Of a DNA stretch of 64,000 bases, positions 24,254 to 33,077 are shown piece after piece (within the stretch, counting starts at the first letter, position 1; each line of letters begins with the position of its first letter). Both the position numbers and the translations under genes were made by a program. The DNA lies in contig CAZVHA010000001.1 in the NCBI GenBank assembly GCA_964626905.1, positions 1-64,000 of the forward strand, read 5' to 3'. Under the pieces are notes generated by a model that worked only from the letters and a program-made list of their open reading frames with translations, ran no database searches and had not been told where the DNA came from. This stretch comes from REEB52 sp964626905. GTDB lineage: Bacteria > Chlamydiota > Chlamydiia > Chlamydiales > SM23-39.

Positions 24254-26179
24254 GTGAAGAAAGAAAAACTGATTCTCCTTTATGTCTCTTTGGCTATTGT
24301 TTTCATCATTGCAGCTCTTCTCTATTTTCAACCCCCTTTCTTTAGTAAATGGATCATCGATCTCGAAAAGGACAATTACGATCGGGAGGTCCGTTCCTAT
24401 CATAGGCCGCTCCCTGAGCACCCCTCCATTGCGATTGTTGCCATTGACGATGCGAGCATTCAAGCGGAAGGGAGATGGCCGTGGGATCGGTCCAAACTTG
24501 CCAAGATAGCAGATGCATTGCGAAAGGGCGGTGCAGAGGTTATTGCTTATGATATCCTCTTCCCAGAGCCTGAAAGAAATCCGATCGATGTGATCGTCTC
24601 CAGTGTGGAGAACCCAGCACTGATCCAAGAGCTCAACGCTTTAAAACCGAGATTCGATAGCGACGCCCTTTTTGCAAAAGCGCTCATGAATCCCGGATCT
24701 GTTTTGGGATTTGCTTTGACAAGTCAAGAAAAGAGGGAAGGGGAGCTCTCAGCCCCTTTATTTACCCTCAACTTTGAACAGGTGCAAAAATCGCTCATTC
24801 CCAATATGCGCGGCCACATTGGGAATATTGCCCAATTTCAAAAAAGCGCCCCCAATGGCGGGTTCATCAACACGATGATCGATGCCGATGGAATTATCCG
24901 CTTTTCCCCTCTTTTGCTAAGGGAAGGGGAAAAGGTGTATCCCGCCCTTGCGCTAAAGGCGGCCCAAGCATTTCTTTCGGTCCCTTTTTCTGGAGTGACT
25001 ACAACCCTTTCTCAAGGGAATTTGATCATCCAATCGATTGAATTGGGCAATCTTACAATTCCGACCGACCCTTGGGGGAGAATTTTGATCCCCTTTCGAG
25101 GCAAGCCCTATTCATTTCCCTACATTTCAGCAACCGATGTTCTCAAAGGAAAAGTTCCAAGAGAAAAAATCGAGAAAAAACTCATTTTTATCGGCTATCA
25201 TCCCACCGCTTCTGCAGATACATTTGTGACGGCCATTTCTCCCGTATTTCCCGGAGTGGAAATCCAAGCGACCATCGCAAGCGGGATCATCGATCGCTAC
25301 CTCCCGTATAAACCCAATTGGGGCAGGGGCAGCGCCGTTGCGATCGTGCTCATTTTGGGGGTTTTAGCCGCATTTACGTTTCCCTACATCGGGAGGATTG
25401 CCTCTTTCCTTTCGATCATTGGGGTGATTTTAATTTTGCACGGCATCAACTACTGGATTTGGACAAGACACCAAATTGTCCTCTCTTTTTTCTTTCCAAC
25501 GCCGACTTTGGCAGTGATTTTTATCCTCGATCTTCTCTCCCTCGTCATCGAAGAGCATAAGGCAAAACGGGAAATGCAGCGCATTTTCGGGAAAAGTGTA
25601 TCCGATCGAAAACTAAAAGAGATCATCCATAAAAAAAATGAACTCACATTGATTGCAGAAAAAAAAGAGATCACCCTTCTCGTTGCCGGGATTTGGGATT
25701 TTTCCTCTCTCATTCGCCCTTTAAAGCCGGAAGAATTGCGACTTCTTTTAGAAGACTATTTTACCAATATCAACAGGGCCGTTTTTGAAAGAAATGGGGT
25801 ACTCGATCCTGCCATTGGCGATGAAATCATGGCTTTTTGGGGAGCTCCCATGGAAGAGGCAAAACACCCCGTTCTCGCTGTTCAAGCAGCGCTTGCAATG
25901 TGCGGGGGCTCAAAACAAAAAATGGGCATTGGAATTCATACGGGAATGGTCCACGTGGGAGAGGTGGGATCAAAGCTGCGCAAATCCTATACCGCTTTGG
26001 GAGATGCCGTCGATTTTGCCATCGCACTGAAAAATGCAAGCCACTCTTTTAACGCCCCCATCCTCATTTCCGAATCCCTTTGGAAAATCACACAAAGCGA
26101 AATTGGCTATAAAAAACTCGGGGAAATCGAATTTCAGGGAAAAAAAGAGGCAGTTTATACCGTCTCCAACCATTTTTGA
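24254..26179 (+). CDS. CHASE2 sensor with degenerate class III adenylyl cyclase domain
   Basis: A 641-aa membrane protein from GTG 24254 (AGGGGA upstream); a TTG at 24233 is less likely. A membrane anchor (about 5-25) is followed by a periplasmic CHASE2 domain (about 45-330, with VAIDDASIQAEGRWPWDRS), three membrane segments (about 345-430) and a class III nucleotide cyclase domain (about 455-635). Of the two metal Asp of active cyclases, the second is in place (GDEIMAFWGAP) but the first (normally FxDIxGF) reads AGIWDF, and the usual Lys before GD is missing. It may bind rather than make cyclic nucleotides. It is divergent from the FecR gene. Confidence 0.85.
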   Translation: MKKEKLILLYVSLAIVFIIAALLYFQPPFFSKWIIDLEKDNYDREVRSYHRPLPEHPSIAIVAIDDASIQAEGRWPWDRSKLAKIADALRKGGAEVIAYDILFPEPERNPIDVIVSSVENPALIQELNALKPRFDSDALFAKALMNPGSVLGFALTSQEKREGELSAPLFTLNFEQVQKSLIPNMRGHIGNIAQFQKSAPNGGFINTMIDADGIIRFSPLLLREGEKVYPALALKAAQAFLSVPFSGVTTTLSQGNLIIQSIELGNLTIPTDPWGRILIPFRGKPYSFPYISATDVLKGKVPREKIEKKLIFIGYHPTASADTFVTAISPVFPGVEIQATIASGIIDRYLPYKPNWGRGSAVAIVLILGVLAAFTFPYIGRIASFLSIIGVILILHGINYWIWTRHQIVLSFFFPTPTLAVIFILDLLSLVIEEHKAKREMQRIFGKSVSDRKLKEIIHKKNELTLIAEKKEITLLVAGIWDFSSLIRPLKPEELRLLLEDYFTNINRAVFERNGVLDPAIGDEIMAFWGAPMEEAKHPVLAVQAALAMCGGSKQKMGIGIHTGMVHVGEVGSKLRKSYTALGDAVDFAIALKNASHSFNAPILISESLWKITQSEIGYKKLGEIEFQGKKEAVYTVSNHF

Positions 26180-26586
26180 AGGAGGGGAGCGCAGGGCAAA
26201 TCTCGGATCTTGTTGAAATCGATCCAACGCGACTCTAACTCGGCTTCGGCCCCTTCAATGGGAGTGAGATGATCGACGCGGTAGATAAGGGCAATTTGAT
26301 GGAAGAGGTAAGGGCCATGTTGGTCGTGAAGAGCTTCCGTGATGACGGTCAAATTGTGGACGCTTTTCATCGAGATGAAGTCCATCGCAAGTTCCTCTTG
26401 GAATTCCCTATGAAGAGCCTCTTCAACGGTCTCTTTTGGTTCAATTCCACCGCCGGGCAAATCATATTTCCCTGTATGTATGCCCCATTTTTGGCGCACG
26501 AGAAGTATTTTCCCTTCCTCGTTGAAAGCAAGCCCATATGCCCCAGTTCGGATCAAGACGGCTTTTGCTGAAAGTTGGTTATCCAT
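26155..26586 (-). CDS. Nudix hydrolase
   Basis: A 143-aa Nudix-fold pyrophosphohydrolase. The Nudix box is GGGIEPKETVEEALHREFQE followed by EL, complete with the REx2EE metal ligands. Start ATG 26586. The substrate is not predictable from the box alone; the size fits NTP or coenzyme pyrophosphatases of the MutT type. The 3' end overlaps the cyclase gene by 25 bases in convergent orientation. Confidence 0.9.
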   Translation of the reverse strand: MDNQLSAKAVLIRTGAYGLAFNEEGKILLVRQKWGIHTGKYDLPGGGIEPKETVEEALHREFQEELAMDFISMKSVHNLTVITEALHDQHGPYLFHQIALIYRVDHLTPIEGAEAELESRWIDFNKIRDLPCAPLLQKWLETV

Positions 26587-26640
26587 AGGGAAAAGATGTT
26601 ACAAAGAGTGGGGGGTTATCCGCAACTCACAAAACTTTTT

Positions 26641-28125
26641 TTAACTTTTGGGGGTTGGGAGGGGAGTGGTGGATGAACCGATCCATTTTTTCAGTCGAGG
26701 GATGAGGAGAAAGCTCAAGATGGCAAGAGCGAGGGAAATGGTGCCGTAGATGAAGAAGGCGTGGGAGTAGATTTCCAGTGAGGCGATTCCCTTGATCTGT
26801 TTGGGGACATCGGAAATTGTGGCAAGCCGTCCTCCGATGGCAAAGGCGGCAGAAAGAGTTAAAAACCAAACCCCCATCATCATTCCGACGAGACGGGGTG
26901 GGGAGAGGCGGGTGACCATCGCAAGTCCGATGGGGGAGATGAGCAGCTCTCCAACCGTTTGAAGGAAATAGCTCAAGATCAGCCACCAGGGCGATGCAAT
27001 CCCTCCATGATTGAAGAGAAGGATGCCGCCTCCGAGGACAAAGTAGCCGATGGCCATGAAGAGAATGCCGAGGCTGAATTTGAGGGGAGTGGAGGGGTTT
27101 TTCCCTTTCTCCTCTAGGGAGATCCAAAGCCGACTCAAAATTGGGCTTAAGATCACGATGAAAGCGGGGTTAAAAAACTGGGTAAATTCGGCGTTGATCG
27201 GGATGCCGATCAGTTTTTTTGTCATGTTTCTTTGGGCAAAGAGCATCAAAGAGGTAAATGTTTGGTTATAGACGGCCCAAAAACCGATCGAGAGGGCAAT
27301 TAAAATGAGACATGCGCCCATTTTGCGCCGATCCTCTTTGTTTTCCCGGAACATGTAGAAAAGGACGACCCCAATCGTTCCGATAGTGCCGAGGATCAGG
27401 ATGAGACCCGCTTCACTGGGGTGTCTGATGACGATTTGCAAAACGAGGATTGCGATGATCACTGCGATTGCAAGGGCGATATAGAAAACCTTTTTCACGC
27501 GATGGCTTTTTCGGAGGATGCTTTTTTCGGGGACGCCTCCAAACTCGTGCAACCTCTTTCTCCCTGAATAAAAGGTGATGAGGGCGACGATCATCCCAAG
27601 GGCCGAGATGAAAAAGCCCGATCCCCAAGTAAAGGCAGCGACGAGCGCGCCTGCAAAAATAGGGGGAATTAAAGAGCCGAGATTAATTCCCATGTAAAAA
27701 AGGGTAAATCCCCCATCTCTTCTCGCATCGTTGGGGCCATAAAGTGTACCTACAATACCCGAGACGTTCGGCTTAAAAAAGCCATTGCCGACAATGACGA
27801 CACTTAAGCCCAAAAAGAGCAGTTCTTTGCCGGGAAATGCCATGAGGGCATATCCGATCATGAGGAGAAATCCACCGAGATAAATCGCATTCTTAAAACC
27901 GATAAAGCGATCGGCGATATACCCGCCCACAACAGGGGCGAAGTAGAGCATCGAACTAAAAGCGCCGTAAAGGAGATATGCTTTCGAATCGCTGAATTTG
28001 AGACCCTGACTCATATAGAGGACGAGGATGGTCTGAACCATGTAGAAGCCAAAGCGCTCCCAAAGTTCCGTAAAAAAAAGGGGGTAGAGCGCTTTGGGTT
28101 GATGGCGTGCGGTTGCGTTTTTCAA
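26641..28125 (-). CDS. POT-family peptide transporter
   Basis: A 494-aa proton-coupled oligopeptide transporter (MFS superfamily) in the inner membrane. The family motif ELWERFGFY near the N-terminus contains the ExxERF proton-coupling residues. GNGFFKPNVSGIVGTLYGP and FTLFYMGINLGSLIPP match the PTR2 signatures. About 12-14 membrane segments are present. It would import di- and tripeptides, a nutrient route expected in an intracellular bacterium. Confidence 0.93.
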   Translation of the reverse strand: MKNATARHQPKALYPLFFTELWERFGFYMVQTILVLYMSQGLKFSDSKAYLLYGAFSSMLYFAPVVGGYIADRFIGFKNAIYLGGFLLMIGYALMAFPGKELLFLGLSVVIVGNGFFKPNVSGIVGTLYGPNDARRDGGFTLFYMGINLGSLIPPIFAGALVAAFTWGSGFFISALGMIVALITFYSGRKRLHEFGGVPEKSILRKSHRVKKVFYIALAIAVIIAILVLQIVIRHPSEAGLILILGTIGTIGVVLFYMFRENKEDRRKMGACLILIALSIGFWAVYNQTFTSLMLFAQRNMTKKLIGIPINAEFTQFFNPAFIVILSPILSRLWISLEEKGKNPSTPLKFSLGILFMAIGYFVLGGGILLFNHGGIASPWWLILSYFLQTVGELLISPIGLAMVTRLSPPRLVGMMMGVWFLTLSAAFAIGGRLATISDVPKQIKGIASLEIYSHAFFIYGTISLALAILSFLLIPRLKKWIGSSTTPLPTPKS

Positions 28126-28196
28126 AGAATTCTTAACCTGTTGGTTTCACACTAACTGAACCGATTTTTTTCTGTAAATGCCAAACTCGGGTACGT

Positions 28197-29081
28197 TCAC
28201 GCTTTCATCTCTTTTTGGCCAAAATAGATCGTGACGATGCCTCCGAGGATGATGAGAAAGATCCCAACAAAGGACCAGGTGTTCGGAACGATATCCCAAA
28301 GGAGATAATCGGCGATCACCCCAAAAAGAATGGATAGATACATAAATGTAGAGGTGATTCTCGCAGGCGCTTTGGAAAGGGCAATCGTGCTAAAAAATTG
28401 GTAGCTCACGCTTAGAAGGGCAATCAGGACGAGCAGAAGACCCACCTCCCAATTGAAGTGAACCCAACCGATCGGGAGAAAGGGGATAGTAAGAAGTCCG
28501 CAGATAAGAAAATTGTAGAAAAGGATCTGAACAGTGCTAAAAGCTTTTGTCATAAAGCGGATCATCACATAGGCAAATGCAAAGAAAATTCCCGAGGCAA
28601 GAGCAAAAAGCGATCCAATAGTGAACGATTGGGGATTCGGTTGCAAAGCGGCAATCACCCCCAGAAAACCGATGGCGATTCCATACCACATTTTGTGAGG
28701 GGTCCGAATTTTGTGAAAAACGAGCGCGATGATCGGAATAAAAAGAGGATAGGTGTTATTGAGGACGAGGGCATCTCCGACAGGGATCGATTTGAGGGAG
28801 AGAAAAAAAGTAAATATGGCCAAAAGGGACATGGCGCTTCTCAAAATCAACTTGCCGGGGGCTCCAATGACTAGCAGTTCTCTTGGTTTTTTGAGCGCCC
28901 AGGGCAGTATGATGATAAAACTGATCCAGTAGCGGACAAAAAGAATCGTATCAATGGAGGCTCTCTCTCCGACAATTTTGACAAAAACGCTGATCAACGC
29001 AAGGGCAAGGGAAGTCAAGATGCCATAGAGGGCCGCCTTTGGAACGTGTTGCACATGACGCGGGGCGGGAATCTCACTCAT
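28197..29081 (-). CDS. EamA/DMT-family transporter
   Basis: A 294-aa drug/metabolite transporter with ten membrane segments in two EamA repeats (about 15-140 and 155-290). The start ATG 29081 (MSEIPAPRH) is preferred; a frame open to 29141 lacks family sequence. Relatives in chlamydiae and rickettsiae carry S-adenosylmethionine or other metabolites, but the substrate here is unknown. Confidence 0.88.
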   Translation of the reverse strand: MSEIPAPRHVQHVPKAALYGILTSLALALISVFVKIVGERASIDTILFVRYWISFIIILPWALKKPRELLVIGAPGKLILRSAMSLLAIFTFFLSLKSIPVGDALVLNNTYPLFIPIIALVFHKIRTPHKMWYGIAIGFLGVIAALQPNPQSFTIGSLFALASGIFFAFAYVMIRFMTKAFSTVQILFYNFLICGLLTIPFLPIGWVHFNWEVGLLLVLIALLSVSYQFFSTIALSKAPARITSTFMYLSILFGVIADYLLWDIVPNTWSFVGIFLIILGGIVTIYFGQKEMKA

Positions 29082-29130
29082 GAAGGTGGATCCTATCAAA
29101 CCATTCAAAAAAGGGCAACTCTTACAGAGT

Positions 29131-29895
29131 TCACCAATCAAGAAGGTCCCATTTTGATTGACAGCCGAGCTTACCCTTTATGTTTTCAAAGTAGTGTTCA
29201 ACTGTCCTTTGAGAAATCCCCAAGAGGGAAGCCGATGCCTGGGCTGAATGCCCTTGTTTGAAAAGATCCAAGCAGTTTTGTTCTCGGGGTGTCAACGGGC
29301 TTACCTCTTTTAGAAACGAGGCGACGTGAGGGTTTTTACTCGATAAAGGAAGGGAAGGATCTCTCTTTAAAAAGGCCTCCCCTTTTGCCGAGTGTAAATT
29401 ATACCCATCTTCCCAAGCTCTTTGGATCAGGGCCCCAGCTTCCCTTTTGAAATACTTTCCAAATTGCTTGAGCAAATCGATATGACTTAAAAAGATGTGG
29501 CAATCGGCAGCGGTTGCATTTGCCTTAATAAAAAATGCCCCCTCTACGCGCTCTTTTTGCTTTTGAAGCATCAAGAATAAGTGATCAACGCCATGAAGTT
29601 TGCGAGACCGATGGAGAAAATCAGAGTTTGTCGTCAGAGGAATGAATGCATGCCCTGAACGGAAGAGCTGGGGGTGAGTTAGATAGGGGCAGTCCAGGTA
29701 GAGTTTATTGCTATAAAAAAAATCTAACTGTTCAGGGTAATTAGACATGATCACGAATCGACCATCCTGTTCAATCGAAAAATAGGCAAATGTCTTTATG
29801 TCGATCAGATGCTGAATAGGTCTGCAAATCCCCTTGATTTTTTTATCATGTTTAATTGTATACCGACTTATTAAGTCGTTCAGTTTAATTGACAT
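29131..29895 (-). CDS. LuxR-type regulator
   Basis: A 254-aa regulator from ATG 29895 (MSIKLNDLISRY). The C-terminal LuxR helix-turn-helix is clear: LTPREQNCLDLFKQGHSAQA then LGISQRTVEHYFENIKGKLG. The N-terminal 180 residues may be a PAS/GAF- or autoinducer-type sensor, though the classical acyl-homoserine-lactone residues are not evident. No luxI-type synthase is in the window. It faces divergently an operon with an SAHH-like protein and an ATP-grasp ligase, and a 19-bp palindrome lies between them. Confidence 0.85.
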   Translation of the reverse strand: MSIKLNDLISRYTIKHDKKIKGICRPIQHLIDIKTFAYFSIEQDGRFVIMSNYPEQLDFFYSNKLYLDCPYLTHPQLFRSGHAFIPLTTNSDFLHRSRKLHGVDHLFLMLQKQKERVEGAFFIKANATAADCHIFLSHIDLLKQFGKYFKREAGALIQRAWEDGYNLHSAKGEAFLKRDPSLPLSSKNPHVASFLKEVSPLTPREQNCLDLFKQGHSAQASASLLGISQRTVEHYFENIKGKLGCQSKWDLLDW

Positions 29896-29936
29896 TCTAT
29901 TCTCAAAATAACCAAAACAAAACCATCTCCAAGGAC

Positions 29937-29955
29937 CAGGGTAATTTTTACCCTG
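29937..29955. promoter_or_regulatory. 19-bp palindrome, probable LuxR-type operator
   Basis: CAGGGTAA, spacer TTT, TTACCCTG: a perfect inverted repeat, placed 42 bases before the luxR-type start and 58 bases before the SAHH-like start. The position suggests control of both divergent transcripts. Confidence 0.65.
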
Positions 29956-30012
29956 CAGACATATTACCAACCTGCGGAAAACTTTGCTGCATATTTAATT
30001 AATGTAGAGAAA

Positions 30013-31128
30013 TTGTCTTTGCAAAGTTTATCTAGTAATAATTTAACCTTATTAGAGTTCGCGAAATCTAGGTATCCTTTAGTTTCGCTAAAAAACACCC
30101 GTATCATTGCCGTACAACATCTGCTAGGAACTGTCCACGAGATGTTTAGGTCGTGGTTTAGCCTAGGGCTGAAGGCTGAAAATCTCCACATTCTAGGTAA
30201 ATGTTACTCGAGTAATAGGAAAGTGGCAGATGAAATGAAAGCGAGTGGGATTCAAATGAGTCCTTACAGTTTTGACTTTGACTCACATATTGCCTATGAC
30301 GATCTATTCGAGGATATTGTCCAAAAATTTCTTGCGTCTAGCCTTGATCATGTGAAAGATTCTGAGCGGATTATTCTATTAGATGATGGGGGGCATTTAA
30401 TCAATGCGGCACTAAAACTCTATCCCGAGGATTGTAAGCACATCGTAGCTGTTGAACAGACGACCTCTGGGTATGAGAGACTGAAAAACAGCTCGCCTGA
30501 TCTTCCCATTATCAACGTTGCTAAATCGAAAGCAAAACTGATGTATGAGCCTGGCTTTGCGGCAGGGCTGATCATTGATCGGACGTTGCAGAAATTGACC
30601 AGGGCTCCTAGGAGTATTCTGATTATAGGGAAGGGGGCTATTGGGGCGGCCATTCATGCTCGGCTATCAAACGATTACGAGGTTCAATTTTGGGATATTA
30701 AGGAGGGGGGAGTTTCCTTAGAAGATATTTTGCCCAAAGTCGATCTTATTTTTGGGTGTACGGGGAATGTGAGTATATCCCATTTGCAACATCCCCTTTT
30801 AAAACCAGGATGTGCCCTCTCCAGCGCATCTTCTTCAGATCGGGAATTTGACAGTGTCTATTTAAGAAGGCAATTTCCCGTTTCTAGCGATTGCCACGCT
30901 GATTTAAAAAATGACCGTTTCCAGCTCCTCAATAGCGGCTTTCCAGTGAATTTTAACGGGGGTGTCCATTCGATTCCTCCTGGGCAAATTCGGTTGATTC
31001 GAGCTTTAATGACAATGGGGACCTTGCAAGCGGCAAGTTTAACTGAAAAAAAAGGGGGGCTTATCGATCTCGACGAGTCTCATGAAATAGCCTTAATTAA
31101 AAAGTTTGGAAAAACATGTGCTATGTGA
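30013..31128 (+). CDS. S-adenosylhomocysteine-hydrolase-like NAD-binding protein
   Basis: A 371-aa protein related to SAH hydrolase but shorter than true SAHH (about 430-490 aa). Visible parallels are LDDGGHL (SAHH DDGGD), VEQTTSGYERL (EETTTGV.RL), the Rossmann loop ILIIGKGAIGAAIHARL and FGCTGN. The catalytic region is altered, so the standard SAHH reaction is not assured. The start is probably TTG 30013, as no ATG is nearby. It is the first gene of an operon with an ankyrin protein, an ATP-grasp ligase and others, and faces a LuxR regulator. A fragment of its 3' part is repeated at 31881-31909. Confidence 0.75.
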   Translation: MSLQSLSSNNLTLLEFAKSRYPLVSLKNTRIIAVQHLLGTVHEMFRSWFSLGLKAENLHILGKCYSSNRKVADEMKASGIQMSPYSFDFDSHIAYDDLFEDIVQKFLASSLDHVKDSERIILLDDGGHLINAALKLYPEDCKHIVAVEQTTSGYERLKNSSPDLPIINVAKSKAKLMYEPGFAAGLIIDRTLQKLTRAPRSILIIGKGAIGAAIHARLSNDYEVQFWDIKEGGVSLEDILPKVDLIFGCTGNVSISHLQHPLLKPGCALSSASSSDREFDSVYLRRQFPVSSDCHADLKNDRFQLLNSGFPVNFNGGVHSIPPGQIRLIRALMTMGTLQAASLTEKKGGLIDLDESHEIALIKKFGKTCAM

Positions 31129-31161
31129 TAAAATAAATGAAATTATAAATTATGGATAAAT

Positions 31162-31869
31162 ATGACTATAGATTCAGCAAACAATTCTTCTTACTCCGAG
31201 ATCGATGACAATAGGGGACTCAGATTCCTTACACCGTTCAATCAGGCTATGGTGAAGGGGGCGCTTGAAGAAGTGCAAGAGCAGATAGACAAAAAGGGGG
31301 TGGATATCAACAAGCGCATTGTGAGCTCTTTTTTCTTCCCTGAGACGAAGTATCCCCCCGTGTATTTTGCTCTTACAGGGGCCTTATATGCCCCTGGATA
31401 TCTCTCTTCTGCCCAAGGCAAGTCCCAACGAGATAAATTCTACCCCATTTTCCAACTATTATTAAACAACCCAAAAACCGATTTAAATAAAACACTTGAA
31501 GGTTTTTACCCTGATTCTGATCGCGGTTTTTCCATCCTTCACTGGGCTGCGCGACATGCCAACTACGAGGTTTTATTAGAGATTCTGAACACCAAGAGAG
31601 TCGATCTCAATGCACAAGTGGAAGGCTTGGATCCCTACACAAATCACTGCACTCCGTTGGATCTAGCTGCCAGCAACTTAATGGGAATGCATCAGACAAC
31701 CGTAGCAGAAGTGGCAAATTGGCTTGTTATTTATCACCTATTGAAGGTCCATGGATGTAAGCACAATACAAGAAATCCCCCAGCCTATATTACAACCCCT
31801 CCCACAACTAAAGCCGGTCTACAGGACATCGTTGAAAAATTAAAGGCTGGAGTTTTTGTTAAGGCTTAG
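31162..31869 (+). CDS. ankyrin-repeat protein
   Basis: A 235-aa protein with ankyrin-like repeats: VDINKRIVSSFFFPETKYPP then FALTGAL, GFSILHWAARHANYEVLLEI and NHCTPLDLAASN. No signal peptide or membrane segment is visible. Ankyrin proteins of intracellular bacteria are often injected into the host, but no secretion signal can be seen here. It sits between the SAHH-like and ATP-grasp genes, where a relic of a second SAHH-like gene directly follows it, so it may be an insertion into the operon. Confidence 0.75.
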   Translation: MTIDSANNSSYSEIDDNRGLRFLTPFNQAMVKGALEEVQEQIDKKGVDINKRIVSSFFFPETKYPPVYFALTGALYAPGYLSSAQGKSQRDKFYPIFQLLLNNPKTDLNKTLEGFYPDSDRGFSILHWAARHANYEVLLEILNTKRVDLNAQVEGLDPYTNHCTPLDLAASNLMGMHQTTVAEVANWLVIYHLLKVHGCKHNTRNPPAYITTPPTTKAGLQDIVEKLKAGVFVKA

Positions 31870-31880
31870 ATACCATAACG

Positions 31881-31918
31881 GCGGTTTTCCGGTGAATTTT
31901 AATGGTGTCTGTATATGA
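31881..31918 (+). pseudogene. relic of an SAHH-like gene 3' end
   Basis: 31881-31909 repeats 30935-30966 with a 3-base deletion and a few changes. In frame it reads GGFPVNFNGVCI followed by TGA, matching SGFPVNFNGGVHS of the SAHH-like protein. Its TGA overlaps the ATP-grasp ATG as ATGA. This indicates that an SAHH-like gene was once translationally coupled to the ATP-grasp gene. Confidence 0.65.
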
Positions 31919-32751
31919 AAAATACAATCCTTCTGGTCACAGACTTTTACTACCAAGCCAAAGGGCGAGAGTATTTTCGGGAAGATATCGAATTGAGTGA
32001 ATTCCTGAGAAAACATTTTAAGGTTTGTATCTCTCATATTGATGATCTAGAAAAGATCCTACCTACTGTGGATGCGGTGCTTTTGCGAAATACTGGTCCT
32101 CAATCCTCACACCGGCAGGCCTTGAAAGCCTTAAGGCAAAGGACCAATACCCCTTTCTCTAATGATCTTCGTGGTAAAGGAGATATAAATGGTAAGAGCC
32201 ATCTCCGAGAATTATTCTTAGCAGAATACCCCGTTATCCCCACTTTTTTTTCTATAGAAGAACTTCAGCGGTTCATTCCTTGTGAGCAATATTTCTTAAA
32301 ACCAATCGATGGCGCAGATTCGGATGGTGTTCAAATCCTGACTTACAAAGAACTCCTCGCAAAAAAGCCCTCCCATCTTGTGATTCAACCCCTTATTTCG
32401 TTTCAATATGAAGTCTCCTTTTATTTTGTAGATGACCAGTTTCACTATGCTCTCTATGCACCCGATCCTTCTAGGCGGTGGGAATTGATGCCCTATGTTC
32501 CTACTCAGGAAGACATCGCTTTCGCTTGTAAATTTATCCAATGGAACACCTGTAAATCTGGGATTCAACGGGTCGATGGTTGCCGATTACCAGATGGAAG
32601 ACTCCTTCTGATGGAATTGGAAGACTACAATCCGTTTCTTTCGTTGAACTTGCTAAAGAAAGAGATCAAAGAACAATTCTTAGAATCCCTGTGCGCTTCT
32701 CTTTCTCGAATAATCTCTAAGGAAAAAAACAGATGCCCAATAAAAAAGTAA
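31915..32751 (+). CDS. ATP-grasp ligase
   Basis: A 278-aa ATP-grasp-fold protein. The N-terminal pre-ATP-grasp part (ILLVTDFYYQAKG, VDAVLLRNTG) leads into the nucleotide-binding segment FLKPIDGADSDGVQIL and the metal-binding end RVDGCRLPDGRLLLMELEDY then NPF. The layout resembles RimK/glutathione-synthetase-like ligases that join a carboxylate to an amine, but the substrate is unknown. Its last bases overlap the next gene by 19. Probably co-expressed with the SAHH-like gene and the dimeric-barrel protein. Confidence 0.8.
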   Translation: MKNTILLVTDFYYQAKGREYFREDIELSEFLRKHFKVCISHIDDLEKILPTVDAVLLRNTGPQSSHRQALKALRQRTNTPFSNDLRGKGDINGKSHLRELFLAEYPVIPTFFSIEELQRFIPCEQYFLKPIDGADSDGVQILTYKELLAKKPSHLVIQPLISFQYEVSFYFVDDQFHYALYAPDPSRRWELMPYVPTQEDIAFACKFIQWNTCKSGIQRVDGCRLPDGRLLLMELEDYNPFLSLNLLKKEIKEQFLESLCASLSRIISKEKNRCPIKK

Positions 32752-33077
32752 CAGTTTATGTGAAGCACTATTTGACTCCTGCGGGCATCGTCTATTTCCA
32801 GAAGGAGTGGTTTCCATGGGTCTATTCTATCATTAGCAAGCAAAAAGGTTTTATATTTATCTCTCATAAAATCAAAGGTCCATGCGCAAATATTTCCCTG
32901 CAATTTGAAGACGAGGCGACATTTAATGCATGGATTGCATATCCAGATCATGATTGTTTAGTAGATGCCTTAGATGCTCATCGCGACAGAGACTATTGGG
33001 AAGTTGTTCGGACAAATGACGAACAAACAGATCTTTCTCAACTAGAATGGGTGAGAATTAACCTCAAGAAAAGATAA
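32733..33077 (+). CDS. dimeric alpha/beta-barrel (ABM-like) protein
   Basis: A 114-aa protein that fits an antibiotic-biosynthesis-monooxygenase-like barrel: VTVYVKHYLTPAGIVYFQ, then ISLQFEDEATFNAWIAYPDH and YWEVVRTND. Residue roles cannot be fixed. Some relatives are heme- or quinone-acting monooxygenases, others only bind ligands. It overlaps the upstream ATP-grasp gene by 19 bases and the next gene by one base, so it is part of a tight operon. Confidence 0.6.
   Translation: MPNKKVTVYVKHYLTPAGIVYFQKEWFPWVYSIISKQKGFIFISHKIKGPCANISLQFEDEATFNAWIAYPDHDCLVDALDAHRDRDYWEVVRTNDEQTDLSQLEWVRINLKKR

Noticed and set aside
24173..24628. Long N-terminal extension of the FecR frame
   Set aside because: It runs antisense through the start of the CHASE2 gene and lies before a perfect signal peptide start at 24172.
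29131..29895. LuxR protein as part of a complete acyl-homoserine-lactone circuit
   Set aside because: No luxI-type synthase in the window and the classical ligand-binding residues are not evident.
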